From contig QNGE01000431.1 in assembly GCA_008508345.1 (NCBI GenBank), forward strand, positions 53,123 through 117,122: DNA of 64,000 bases, read 5' to 3'. This document shows positions 1-13,400 of the stretch, in pieces. The translations under genes were made by a program, and so were the position numbers. The notes beneath the pieces are model-generated. The model did not search any database, was not told the origin of the DNA, and worked only from the letters and a program-made list of their open reading frames with translations. Every line of letters begins with the position of its first letter. Within the stretch, counting starts at the first letter, position 1. Origin of the DNA: Paragonimus westermani (lineage: Eukaryota > Platyhelminthes > Trematoda > Plagiorchiida > Troglotrematidae).

Positions 1-1
1 G

Positions 2-967
2 CTGCATAAACTAGAAGCCTATGGGATCCAAGGAGAAGTTCTCCGCTGGATAACCTCCTTTCTTGGTAACAGGACTTTCAGAGTAAAAACCGGTTCAGGC
101 CTTTCGTCCCCATCCCCAGTCTCTGTGGGGGTCCCTCAAGGATCGGTACTTGGTCCATTGTTGTTTCTTATTTACATCAATGATCTCCCCGATTTGATCT
201 CTAGCAACGCTCTCCTTTATGCCGACGACTTAAAAATCTGGAACGCCTGTGACCCCAGTGCATTGCAGATTGACCTTGATCGTATTAAGTGCTGGTCAGA
301 GGATTGGAGTCTCCCTCTAAACGACAGTAAGTGTGCGCACATGTCACTCGGAGGAGACTCTGGGAACCTATTCGTGATACATGGTGCACAAAGTGTAGTA
401 GGTATCACGAAAGTAGACCTCAAAAAAGACCTAGGGATCTGGCTATCGTCTGGGTTGTCCTTCTCTTATCATCACCAGCTGGCCGCAAAAAGGGGTCTCA
501 TGACTCTCGGGATGATCAAACGAACCTTCCCCCGGATTGACAAGCGCGCCTTTCACACGCTTTACAGAGTCTACATAAGACCATTGCTCGAGTATGCCAA
601 TCAAGTCGTCTACACCGGTTTGAAGAAGGACATACTCGCCATTGAACGTGCCCAGCGAGTAGCCACCAAAATAGTCACTGGCTTACGGCATCTATCTTAC
701 GAGTCTCGCCTTGAAATTCTCGATCTTTATCCACTTGAGTTTCGTAGACTCCGCGGTGACTTAATTCTTACACACTTTCTCTTTAGCACAGGACTCGCGC
801 AACAATTCTTCACCCTAGTAAGTGAAAACAGTTGAAGAGGTCACAAGAAGCTCTATAAGCTTCGACCTCGGACCTTCCTAAGACAACAGTTCTTCTCTCA
901 TAGGGTTATCAACTACTGGAACGACCTACCACTAGCGATTGTTAGCTGCTTTTCTAAAGACCGTTAA
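2..967 (+). mobile_element. CR1-like non-LTR retrotransposon, reverse transcriptase 3' part (broken, cut by window edge)
   Basis: An open frame from the left edge to 835 encodes the second half of a LINE reverse transcriptase. It shows the GVPQGSVLGPLLFL motif near 125-165, the catalytic YADD at about 211-222, and the thumb and connection region with LEYANQVVY and RAQRVATKIV. Reading continues in the same frame past a single TGA (833-835) into the conserved CR1/jockey C-terminus (HKKLYKLRPRTF, then VINYWNDLPLAIV) and ends at TAA 965-967. The one in-frame stop marks it as inactive. The style of the C-terminus points to the CR1 group rather than RTE. The N-terminal endonuclease would lie left of the window. 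It ends about 400 bases before the SDAD1-like start codon. The RT call is firm; the clade is likely. Confidence 0.85.
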
Positions 968-1376
968 ATTAATAATTTATCATGTTCTGATAGATTATTA
1001 TTTTACTGTGTTCTTGGTACTTTCTGTAACCCCCGAGAGAGGTGCTACATCCCGTTTTCAATGACTGCCTTTCAGGTCAACAGAAAACCGCGTGACATCG
1101 AAACGAACAAACTGATTGGATCCGGGTAGATTGGGCCCCAGCTTCGAACCCGTGTACAAATCGCTGAAATCGCTGAAATCCTTTCCTCTGTATCACCGAA
1201 GGTACCACAGGATACTACCCTGGAATCAGAAGGTCGGTAGGCGAAGCTATGAGTGCCTGGGGTATCCCAGGGCAAGAATCTGAACATTCTGGTTGCTGAC
1301 CTTCATTTGTCCTGTGCATTGAATCGTACCGCTGATATTAGTGGAGCGACTTTTGAACGCCTCGTAACCTTACCAC
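968..1376. other. Region between LINE end and SDAD1-like start; presumed promoter or 5' UTR, no clear motif
   Basis: No open frame here resembles a known protein. The stretch holds the probable tail of the CR1-like element and a 9-base tandem repeat (AATCGCTGA twice, near 1160-1180). A CTTCGAACCCG string near 1142 resembles a polymerase III B box without a matching A box. The last 20 bases before the ATG carry no obvious splice acceptor, so there is no sign that a spliced leader is added right at the start codon. Any promoter of the SDAD1-like gene should lie here or in the LINE relic. Confidence 0.3.
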
Positions 1377-1454
1377 ATGGGCATGGGGGAGACCTTTGCC
1401 CTGACTGAGTTACAATATAACCTCAAGAGGGACCCACTAACCTACAAAAGCGAC
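1377..1454 (+). CDS. SDAD1: SDAD1-like exon 1 (residues 1-26)
   Basis: It begins [20 protein letters not shown]. The LQxNLxKRDP string matches the start of animal SDAD1. It ends in phase 0 at a GTATTG donor. ATG 1377 and ATG 1383 are both in frame; I chose the upstream one. Confidence 0.85.
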
Positions 1455-4400
1455 GTATTGTGATCGTTTTCTAATATAAATTTGGTTAGTTTGAGAGATA
1501 CTATGAAAATTATCGGGCACTTGAACAATCCTTTATGTGCGCCCCATCACAAAATATAGAAAAACTGAAGGATTTAATTCTCTTTTTGTCTCAGGTAGTT
1601 TATACAGTTTATGACAACCGGTTAGGTTGTACACTTCTACCCAGATTATGTGGAGAATTTTTCCTCCAGCGTATTGCAAGCTCTTTTATCACGATCCTTC
1701 GGAATGCACACCGAGATGCGCCTCGTAACAATGCTTTTGTGTATCATTTCCAGATAGGCATTCATGAAAGCTTTTATGCGACTCAAAACGAAGGATTTGG
1801 TTCCTTTGGAAAAAACCGTTGACGTTGCGTTTAAATTGCATCGTTGTCAAGACAAACAAGTCAGATTAGCAATGCGTAATTTTATTGTGCATGATATCAA
1901 GAGGCTTAATAAGCGTCAAAAACTAAACAAACTCAACTCGGTGAGCAGCAGTTTAAGTTTTTATCGGTTCAGATTATTCAAACCTATCTCGCGAGGATGA
2001 TAAAAGACAGTAATCCCACTGTCGGTAGGGAAGCTGTGTTTATTCTCCTGAGGCTGTTCAAGAAAAACGTTTGGAACGACACACGGACGGCTAATCTTAT
2101 CGCAGAAGCTTGTCTTGCGAAGCGGAAAAAAGTCAGTTTAATGTTCAGCGGTAATTCTTCTCAGGTTTACGTGCCTGCTGTTCGCTTCCTTTTGGGTCAA
2201 GAGAAAACCCCAGATGAGAAAGACAGTGACAGTGACTCAGACGCTGAAGTGGTGAGCACTCAGTTATCGCTTATTGCTCGTTCCAGTATTTTCACCGTTT
2301 GGTTTTTCATCTCGGGCAATCTTTCATCGACCATAGTACGTCGACTTTGGAATAACTTGTCATACATTTAGCCAGTATTGCCTATTCCAACTGGCCTTTC
2401 AAATCGTCACATACAAGTTTGATTTGACGAGTACCGAACTTAATACTACGGAATTGCATTTTATGGTCACCTGTTTTTGTGGCACTTTTTGTAGCCTGTG
2501 TTCCCATCATTTGCCTGTAACCTAAGCGATCGGTTTAGGGATTCTCATGTAACCAATCCTCCCACTTTATCGGAACATTCACTTATTTATTCATTCACAA
2601 TCACTATGACTCACCAGAAGGTACTGCTTCTTGAGTCGTCGCTCATCGCAAGTGACATGGAATAACCTCGAGGAAGAAACGTTTACTAGTAGAGGATGAA
2701 AGTGGAAAAAGCTGTGCTAAGTGGAAACTGAAAATATGGTTCAGGTACGCCGTGGACTTCAGCACACTGCCGTCCACCATAACATCTCCAGCCGACGACT
2801 TCGGTTTCCATAAGGAATTCAACTGAGTAGGCGACATTTACCAAATTTACTTTACACAACGACCAGGATCTCCACACTTCGTGACCACGTCGTTGTTCAG
2901 CGAGTATCAGGTTTTGCCGATTTGGCGGTTTTGGTATGTAACGTCCTGGGCGATAAGCGCTCAGCTTGCATGCCGAATAGGTGACCCAATCATCGCACGT
3001 TGTGCAGCGTGATTGGCTGACCAGTTGACCGGATATCTCGAGCGTTCTGGGATAGGTGCTGGCGAATGGCAGCTTAACTTGCGCGACCAACCCATCTATT
3101 ATGACCCAACTGACTGTGACAGTGGTGATCAAACAACGATTATACTGGTGCCTTCGTTGCGTCCAGGCCACGTTTCCGAATAGAACATAACGTGCAAAAC
3201 GAGCAACAACCTGAAGTTTTTCTGAAGCTAATAACGGTAACGTGTGCCTTTGCTGCACTCAGTGATATCTGATCAGCACTTGCATGCACACAAGTAGGTG
3301 AAACTGCCCAGTCTCACGTGAATTGCTGACACTAAGCGACTTGGGAGTTGGAGTACCTCAGTCTTGAAGCTGCACTGCATCTGGAATGTGCGAAACGCGT
3401 TCCATACAAACCAGCTCGTCTTGTTCAACATGGTCTGCCTACCATCAATAAAGAAGCTAAACAAGACTGATATCCGTATACCCCATGTCGATCAACCTGG
3501 CGCCAGGAAGCAATTCCGCGATAAGTTTATTGGATTCCTCAAGCACAATTGTCGGAATGTTGTCCCCAAGAGAATTGAATACGGAGAGGGAGATCGGACA
3601 CTGCGGGCGAACCCCCCTGTCAGATGTATATAAGCTCTCGTCCTCTCTACAGAGTGGGCACGCAGTGGTCTGATTAGGTGTATAGCCGTGTGATGCCGAA
3701 AGTTGATGTAGTTACGCTGAAGCTATCCAACGTTATGGAAATAAAAGGGAGGGAATTACTTTCCGCGGTTCTCTGCATTCGCAACCACAGAAACGTTTCA
3801 AATCATTGGGCAAATACAATGGCCCTCAGTTATTGGTGATGGTTTCAATTTTGTGACGTGTGACGCTAGTAATACCTTATAAGGTTGAACTAATAGTCCA
3901 CAACATTACGTGTGATAATTGCTGCTGGCTTTCAGAGTAACACTTAATCTGATGTTCACTGATAAACATGCCCAACATATTCAAGATGGGCTAACTGGTG
4001 AAGGCAGCAAAAGTCGGATACTAACCACTTGTATGCATCTTTACTTCGAATGCGTCACGCCTGTGAATTAAGGATCGAAATTGACTGTACACACTGCATA
4101 TTCTCCCGTTAATTGACTGTCGGACATTTTCACGACAAAAAATTTGCAAATGCTCCGCATACTTTCGTCGTTTGAGACTAACAAGTCGGTCTAGGACCAT
4201 ATGTGAAAAGGTTGACTCATTTTTCATCAACCAGTCTCACCGAACTGACAGGCGGGCGTGACGGTATTCCTGAATCCGATCTCCTTTTTCCAAAAATGGT
4301 AGGAGGGATTGACTCTAGAACACAAAACCCCTTCAGACGGTTTGAAAAAACTGAAGAAGCACCTTGTTATTTGGGCTTCCCAACAGCAACTTCCGTTTTC

Positions 4401-7400
4401 AGTAAGGTGGGCCGTAGTCCATACGATTACCATAAAGATCATTTCTGCGTGTTGTTTCTAGGTTACTTGTTGGACTTCGGTCTACTGATTCCAAGAAAAG
4501 TTAGATACATGAAAAACACCCAGCATGCTGAGCCAGTTAACTTCAAATTTTCACTCTTCGACCGGTCTTGGAGCAACCTCACTCTTACAGGTAGCCGACA
4601 GTCGTGGTCCTTTTAGACGTAGTGGCTTCTTTCAACTCGGTTCCTCATAGCGTCCCCTGGGACTGCTTTCTCCATCAAGTAGTTCCACCGTCCATTAGGA
4701 TTCTCGGGGTGAGAACCACTAAGCTTCTTAAGTTATTTCGGTACTTATGCTTTATCAACGGCATAGCCAGTTTCTTAACAGTCAGCCGTTGCTGTTGGCT
4801 AGTTTCCTGCCCAGCAACAGTAAGAACAAAACTGCACTGTACCGACGCATATTCTGAACCCGGGAATGTGCTCCAATATGAACAGCATTCCTGAACGGGT
4901 CTCCACTACCCATAACGCACAGCTGTGAGGTTTTGTGTGAAGCCAAGTGTGATTCGGACAATGGGACACCACATGTAACAGTAGCGCACACGACGTCCAA
5001 AACTGGCGCTGAACAAAAATAGCTTGTACTCAGTGCACACTTTCAACAACCACCCACCATTATCTGAACGACTTGATGGCATTCCAAACCTACAACCCAG
5101 ACGAACTTCGGTCTCACCAAGGCGACCGACCCGGGCGTTCATATTTCCGACCATAGTGACTGTCAGAACCATGTATCCACAGAAGGAGAACGGCCGGATC
5201 CAAATAAAAGGCTACCTTGATACTGATGTCACTACACTTAACTGGAGTATAAGCGGTCACAATGAAAAGACTTCTGAAAGCTTCCTTGGTAGAACCTGCC
5301 AAGCGGACGTCAAAAAGTTCACTGCTATTAGAAATCCAATCTACCATCGCTGCTGTGGTGATCGTGTGGAGAACTATATCTGCTTCAGCATGCCAGATAG
5401 TGGCAGCCATGCAGTCACCTGAAGTGTTTAATCAGTATCGGATAGACAGTGTGGGCGCTGCTAATTCCATACGTTGACTTCTGTCATGTATTCTAGTCTC
5501 CGAAATGTAACAGACATCGACATTCAACGTGTCTAACGTTCGTGTGAGAGCGGCCTGTTGACCTATCTGTTTTAGGGTGTGAGGGTTGAAAGCACCTACA
5601 TTAATTCTCTTTCTGGGTCTAAGTACGGAACGAGTGAGGACTGAGGCTGGATGATAAGAAATGGGACTTATCGACACGGTGTTACTGGGCTTAGCTATAC
5701 CTGTTGTGGGACCTGCAGATCAGTGACCGAAAATCGAGTTCGGGAGAGGCGTGATAGCTCAATTTGAAAGGACAATGGAGGAGAGGTCGGCACTAGCGTG
5801 TTCTCGCCTATCCACCCTACTGTATACAGTAGACAGGGCGACCCGGTTGATACTGCGAGACGGCTGATGCAGTATGGAATTAACAGTGCTGTGATTATTC
5901 GTGGTTTTATATGGTCTGATACACAACTAGGACACCTGGACCCAGACAGGAATGATTAGAGTTCTCAACCGAAGCGACTGTCTCAGAAGCCTGTCACAAG
6001 GTAGCAGGTAAGTGGCATTGTACTAAAATCAGTACCTTCTCCAACCTCTAACCTGCGGGTCCAGGAGATTGGGGTTTGCCATACGTCTGTCTGTTGGCAT
6101 GCCCGGCATAAATGAATGTCTGTTTCGCCGTCGCACCGTCCGGTTTAGCCCAACAAGTCATCGAGATGCACAAGCCGTCATATTGCATCAAGGTCCAGTT
6201 TCGTAACGGAAGTAGGTACTGTGGCCTACGGTACAGTGGTTCGTAGGTTAAGCGTACATTGGATCTCACAGAAATCCCTGGAGTTATCAGATGTCAGACG
6301 GAACATTCCTCCTGTCGGCTCACATAACAAGTTTAGGAGGGATATCCGTCGGAAGTTGGTCTCCGATCGTGAGGCTCAGCAAATGGAGAGAGTTAAGGAA
6401 GTGAAAACCGCTTTCATCTCAGGAGACTTTAGCCGGTTCTTCCAGCTTGTTCGTGCTACTGATCCAAGGCGATCGTCTTTCAGTGAATCTGTCATCGAGG
6501 GAGGTGGCATACGGATCCATAGTGTGTCCAGAAGATTAGAGCTCTAAGTGGAAAACTTTGAGGGTCAATTCAACTGGCCTCCTGTTTCTACTGTATTACC
6601 GCCACATACTTGCAGCGTCGTACCCTTGTCGGTAGATTCAGGACCACCCACTGATACTGAGGTCTGAAGTTACATTTCAGCTCCCAACCGTTATCGCGTT
6701 GTTGGTCCAAATGATCGTACCGACACTTTTCAAAGAAGATTGGGTGCGTTAGTAAAGGCCTTGACTCAGCTGTCTCAATGTATGTGGACGACGGATTACA
6801 TCGTTTTCTGCTGGGGTCACTCGATAATATTTTCCGAATTCAAGTATGTGTCCGGGACTCATGCAAACACCACAGGGAATAAGCACGTCTACAGTGGTTA
6901 CTAGTGCTCTTAGATGCATTACATTCTGTCTATTCACTGCAGCGTTGAAGGTAGGTGTTATGGAATAACGGGCAGGGTTCCGTCCCGGGTGGGTAGGTAT
7001 TGGTCAAATCTCTACTCTTCACCTAATTCTGGAGCAGCGCCACACGTACCACCGACTAACAATGGCCGTATTCCTCCACTATAAACGTACGTTCGATTCA
7101 GTGAATCGGTCTACACTTTTAGTGTCACTTAAACGTGGAGGTTTGCCGACTAAGTATGTGAACATTCTGTCAGTAAATTATCCTCTTACTTTAGCTTACG
7201 TCACTTCAGTTTTGTCATGGACGAAATAATAAAGGGACTGTCCGCAACACTCACAAAACGCCGGCTGGTGGAAGTTTGGCTGATCTTGGTTACACTGACG
7301 ACAAGGTGTTTGACAATTTCTAAATGGCGTGAACAATGCTAGAAGCTGCCTAGCGCCCGGCTAAATATCTCGGAATGCACTTTGCAGCTCCAAAGTGCAA

Positions 7401-10400
7401 AACGTTTCCGCAAGACTGTTGTGATTTCTTAGATTCAATAATAGACAATGACATTATGGAGGTTGCTGACAGGCCTGTGTACTTGGGAAGCTGCATCAGC
7501 AACGGCATAGGTGTAGGAAGTGAAATGGGAGCGCGCCCTTCTAAGAATGGATTGGTGTGCCCTAACCTAAGACGCCTCTAGCGACAGTGAGGGTTGTGTT
7601 ACTTTACGGTAGTGAAACGTGGCCGCTCAGAGAGGAAGACGTGGACCACCTTCAAGTATTTTACCGATGTCTGCGTTCGATCGCTCACATCCATTGTCCT
7701 CAACGTGTAAGTAACGAGGAGACTAAAATGCGGGTAGTTGGTGGTGCTTGTCAAACATGTTTTTTTGTTCAATCTTCACGTTTACGTAGGCTTAGATGGC
7801 TGGGTGATGTATTAAAGGTGGCAGCTAGTTTTGGGCACTGCCAATGTTGTGGCCGACTGGCATAAGGTGTGAGGTGGACGGATGGTGACCTGGCAGAGGT
7901 TGGTCACCGTAGAGCACAGAGGACCTCGCGACTCACAGTTGTTGGTTGCATACGTCTGTTGGACTCAGTAGGCTCAGTAACCCGAATGTTGTAACCGCTA
8001 GGCAGATATGTCTGTGAACTAAGTATACTCATTGACATGGGGCAGTGAAAGTCGTAAGGAAGCCGTCTCGTTGATGGCGCTTTACTTTTACTTATAGCTC
8101 AGCTGTTTGCCTGTAAATTGTAGGCACCTTGGTATTGAGTGTTTGAATATGAACGTAGCTGTTCCTAGTAATTGGGTTTCTTCTTTCCTTCTGCTTTTTC
8201 TTTCCAACCAGGTTTTGCCTTTTTCTTTATGGTTGCATGTCAGGTGGGCATCAGTGGGAACCACTGATGTATTCTTGTTGATTATAATGGTGATGGTGTA
8301 CGGACTTCGCAGTTATTAGTCCGGTTATTGATCTTCTCCGAGTACGCACTTACCGGGTCCGATGGTCCGCGGTATTCTCGGCAGTGCTGGCAGTGTTCGA
8401 CTGATAAGCGGTGCGCGCCTGTCCGGCGTTTTGGTGTTAAGAGGTTCTTTCTCGTCATCGGACGCATCCCTCAAACTTTGTCAACGAATTTAAGCAACCT
8501 TTCCGTCGGTTGAATGTTTTATATATGTCAGCCTCTTGTTGTGGCACGGTGTTGTACGTGGATGCTACTGGCACGAGAGTTAGCATTAAAGCCTGCTCGA
8601 GAACAGATGTGACAGGAAACCTAACGGAACGACCGGGTGCAAACAGTGTAAAGTCCTGCACCTCATCATTTTATCCCTAAATTAGAGATGCTCTGTTTAT
8701 CCATATGATTTCGTAACACTTCAAGGTCAGTAACGGCCACTGCTCTATCACTGCCTATGATGATGAATGGTACCCTGGACGTCGCTATGCTCGCTGGCCA
8801 TGTAGACACACAACTTGTTTGTCTTCTTTCGGAAGAGAGATGACAATGCGTCACATAGAGACCGCCACATGGAACTTTGCCGTAGATGCAGTTTGACCGC
8901 ATTACTTTCAGCCATTGGTGATGTCATTCTATTAAGAGCTGGCATTCCTTTCAGAGCAACCACATTGACTCAGCCCATTTTATTGCTCGTGCTCGTTTTG
9001 CTTCAGCGCATACTCATGTCATCCACACATAATACTACAGCCGTCACCTGGAACGTTAACGATGAGGCTGTAGGAAACGTTTATTCGACAATGCTGACAG
9101 CAAAATTGCCGAAGTCACCGCTGCATAATTATGCAAATGGACTGTAGGCAGAAGCATCAAAAGTCATTCAAAATGGTCGTGAGTAAGCTTGTTCCAGCAG
9201 ATCATGGCGGGTACGAAAGAAGCCCATTTCTTCCGTTTTAAGAAAGCTTAATGACAAACGTCACACAGCCCCCCTAATTTCGGATACGAAATTGACCGTC
9301 GGGAACTGAAGCATAAATTGACGAAGATCCGACGTGAGGAATGTGAAACTTACTTGACCAGGAGAGCTAAAACGGTAGTAGAAATGTTCTTACTACAAAG
9401 CAGTCGGATACTGTTTTCTCTGGTTCGTGGATACTCTCACTGTTGCCACGGTACTAGTGAAACTGTATGTGGAAAATGGCTCACGAATGCACGTGCTACG
9501 GTGACTTGCCCAATGGGCCGAACATTCCGAAGAACAGCTCAACTGGATAATCCATCCAGTTCAACCACAGGCTATGGAAAGAACGTGTTTGGCATGACAT
9601 TCCCAGCGGCCCTCTGTCGGAACTCCAAGCTGCCTAGCTGTTTAAGTTATTTAGACGCAGTAAAGCCCTAGCTCCGGTCTTTGTTTCCCTAGATTATTTC
9701 AACGATATTGGTCTGTGGTTACTTGGACCGTCATTCGCCAGTCATCGTCACTTGTACCTTCGCGAAGACATCCATTGGTCGATTAAAAGCAGAGTGTACA
9801 AACGTCTGTGCGGTGATTCTCACCTTGTTTCTCAGGGACGTGGCTCGTTCGTCTGGAAGATGCATATGAATTCCCTGCATTCGGCCGCCGTTGTTTGCGT
9901 TAGCTGACTCATATCAAATGGACTGACTGTGTGAGCGACGCGGCATTTCGTCGGCACGTATTCGGAAGTGGTGCACTTTCGCTGCCGGCAACCGATATGG
10001 TGAAACTACAGTCTGCTGATTAGACCACGTACTAAGTATGTCGATGGGGCGTCTGTCGCATAGCTGATTGTTCAGCGTGGCTGCTGATATTCTGAAAAAG
10101 CTGCAAAGCGGCTGGGCGATGATGTGGTCATGGGTTATAAAAACACTTGGTGTTCTACTGATCATATTTGGTGGGTGCCATCTACCCGGTTGGGGAATTC
10201 GCGACTGTCTACACCGCTGGGTGGAAACACCGATATCGCCTTTTGTCCCGGTCAGTGGTGAGTCTGTATCCGCAAGCTTGTTGGCCCTCCTTATTTTACG
10301 ACACTCTTGTTTTTACTACTGGTGAGCAGTGAGAGATTTCGTTCTTACATAAATTGATCGTCACTCACAATTGATAACACCTGTCGCGTTCCCATTGACT

Positions 10401-13400
10401 TTTCAGTCAACTCCTTTCGAAAAGAAGCACTATATTCGAGATCCGCTCTTTTTAGAGCTTGTTGATGTAAATTCTTTCCAGAGCAGGGACTAGACTTCTA
10501 TCCACGCTTTCATAAGGCATCCGTGCTGACCACCGCGTCACTGATTTCACATTGGGCACGACTGGGCCATTTGGATGCTCAGCCATATTCGCGACTAATT
10601 ATGAGTAATGCTCAGTTTATGCCAGTTTCCTTGCTCGTCTGTTTTCTCCTTTCTTGTCTACACATCCGTACTTGTTTATTGCTGAGCAGCTTCATGGACC
10701 GTTGTTAGGACCAACGGCAGCCCGAGCCGTATGTACCCACATATACGGTTCAAAGCTGAAAGTGGTTGATTGATTGGCGAATTGTTCCATATGGTAGACT
10801 GGGAAAGTGCACCGTGAGGTGCGCTCGTTAACAATCATTATGTATTCAAAGTACTACTGGACCACTATACGAAACCAGGAAAGTGTTGATCTAGTGGTTA
10901 ACATATCCATGACATCGACAGGTCTTATAATACGACGAGTTCTTTGAAACGAATACCTGTCTACGTGTCAGTATGTCGGCCAAACCTCCATCTTGGGACA
11001 AACTGGAGCATCCACACCTCTTTTCTCAGCCAGTGACCTAGTATTCACTGCGTCAGAGTTACTCACTGACCGTATTTTATATCGGGCCACTAAACGCAAG
11101 GAAAGTGAGATGTTTGAGGAATAGGAGATTCGGATCTAGTCGATGATGCATTAATTACATTCTTACCGTGCGATGAGTCTTAAGACATCGACACTCTTAA
11201 TGGCGGCTGATCTATTGGCTGGTTTCGATTCGGTTCATCATCATCGGTTACTCAAGACGTTCTGTGGAACTGCTTCCCTCGCAATGGAGTTCCAAAGAAA
11301 CACTTAAATCTGCCAAGATCATTGTGTACCCACTCTGGTAATTTACAGGCAACTCTTGATTGATCATCATCGATGGTGTTCACCAGGGTCGTTCAGTTTA
11401 ATCATTGATGACACTCTGGAAGGCGCGCTTCAGAAACCCAGTTAGCTTTGTTTTAAGTTTTTGACACTAGGTCTACTGACGAAGTATGCAAACAATATCG
11501 TTTTGTTTGGCGCTTTTAAGGAGGGAGAAAAGGCGAATGACCGGCTTGGTTTGTACTGGGTGCAAACCTTCGAAGTGTAAAGGGCTGTCCCAGGACTGTG
11601 GTGTTTTCACTGTCACGTTCTTCGCTGTTGACCACCCTCGTGAGGCTGGACAATCTCACGCGTTTCAGTAGCACCATCTCGTCAACTGGAACTACCGTGG
11701 AAAGGGTATCAACGAAGATAACAAGGACGCTTTTTATCTTAGCCGGTCTGCCTCATCTGCGGCTTCGGAAAGACTTCCGATTATCGTTGAAAGAAAGGAT
11801 ATACAGTGCTTATGTGCTTTTGCCCTGATTCCAAATATGGCCTGCTCTCGGCAAATTAATCGATAGACCTGCAGTGTCTGACCATCGTTGTCTCTACCAG
11901 TTAAGCTACACCAAATTGTATGATCACGTGAACAAAGCGGGCGTTCTGCGATGCGTATTCCGGAACGCCTGGAATATATGATCAGCTGGTCCACCAATCT
12001 GCAGTGACTGGGTAACGCCCTCTGCATGTCAAGTACACGGATCATTATTCGCTGAGACCATCAACAGTCATGTAAGGTGGCATGTTGTTCAACTGGCGAC
12101 GTGATCACAAAGTGTGAAGACTCCGCCTGTCGTTTGGTAAGGTATGTAGATGTCACCTCTGTTTGGGGTTCTGGCAATTACTCAACACACTGGTTGGAAA
12201 CGCCATCCAATATGGGGAACTGGTGCAGCTGATGGCGTGCATGCATTCGTAACCTCTCCTTTTCTCTTGTTTAGTTCTACTTTTATCCATTTTTATTTTT
12301 AGTGAGTTTTCCCTTCTTACTTCACATTAATGTTGAAGTGAGCAGCTGCCCCGAGTCACAGCATTGCCTGATTAAGTTCATGACCGCTATGTATAAATGA
12401 GTGAAAAGTGTTTTTTCGAAATATCGAGTACACTTATCGGGTGTGTGGGCGGAGGGAACGCAGTCCGGAGCTAAATGGAGAAGCCACAGGGTTGTTTCAT
12501 TATGGACTATTTCGGGTGGGATGTAATTTTTCAGATGACTGTACTACTCGATGGACTGAAACAGTGCCACGGGAAATCCACTATTGGTTCACCATAGTCT
12601 TGAATGTGTAGTCAACTTCGCAAATGTGCACCCGTTATTCTCCCATTAGTTCACTGACCAGGAGAACGTCATCGTGGTTGGCGGGGACATGTTCCTAACG
12701 GATGTGCGCCGGTCTGCATTGCGGATATTGTTATTAATGACTTATTTTACATAGTTACACCGTACTTTTCAATGAGGTTGCGTTGATGATATCGTCTTAC
12801 ACAACTAAAGTCGTTATTTAAAAGCCTTTGAGACCTCGGTCCTGTTTTTTCTACTGGCTGCCACGCTGCGTTAGTGTGATCCACTTAGTTTGAGCGACTC
12901 TAGAAACAGATCAACACTTCTGTGGATTGACCTCGAATCACAGATAACTTATAACAGGATGCCGGGGAATGTACTTGCTTTTGTATGCACAAGTGATGTT
13001 AGTACGATTGGGGCAGCTTCAGCCCCTTGGATCGATGCTTGTATCCCTACCGTATCAACGGTGGCCAGATTTATTTAGAGGGTTTTCACACTGGTTTTAT
13101 AGTACGGGTGTTAATCCTCAGAATTCCATATGCGAACTATATAACGTGTTGGACAGAGGATCTTACATAAGATTTTCCGTGAGTATGCAGTCGCCCTTTC
13201 TAAATTCATTAATTCTTTTGCTGTTTTCTATCAGAACAAAGAAGCCAGAATAAAACAACTTCGGCTAGGTCACCGGGTTGGCTGCAAAACCAAGAGGCGT
13301 CAAAAACGTTTGGAGCGCTCGATCGATCATGTGCACAAATTTGAAGAGCGGAAAGCTGCCAAGGGCTCTAATTTGAACAGCCTAGTGGCTATAAATCTAC

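Larger units (their letters stand above)
1455..2164 (+). other. SDAD1: Cluster of five micro-introns in the SDAD1-like gene
   Basis: Introns 1-5 lie at 1455-1489 (35 nt), 1595-1625 (31), 1725-1757 (33), 1941-1972 (32) and 2132-2164 (33). All are phase 0 and start with GT (GTATTG, GTAGTT, GTAACA, GTGAGC, GTCAGT). All end with TAG or CAG. Each is supported because removing it joins two segments that align without a gap to animal SDAD1. Trematodes are known for very short introns near gene 5' ends. Five in a row, below the size most animal spliceosomes handle, is still striking. Confidence 0.88.

Noticed and set aside
1725..1753. Alternative acceptor CAG at 1751-1753 for micro-intron 3
   Set aside because: It would put TAG in frame directly after the junction; the ATAG four bases later gives the SDA1 match.
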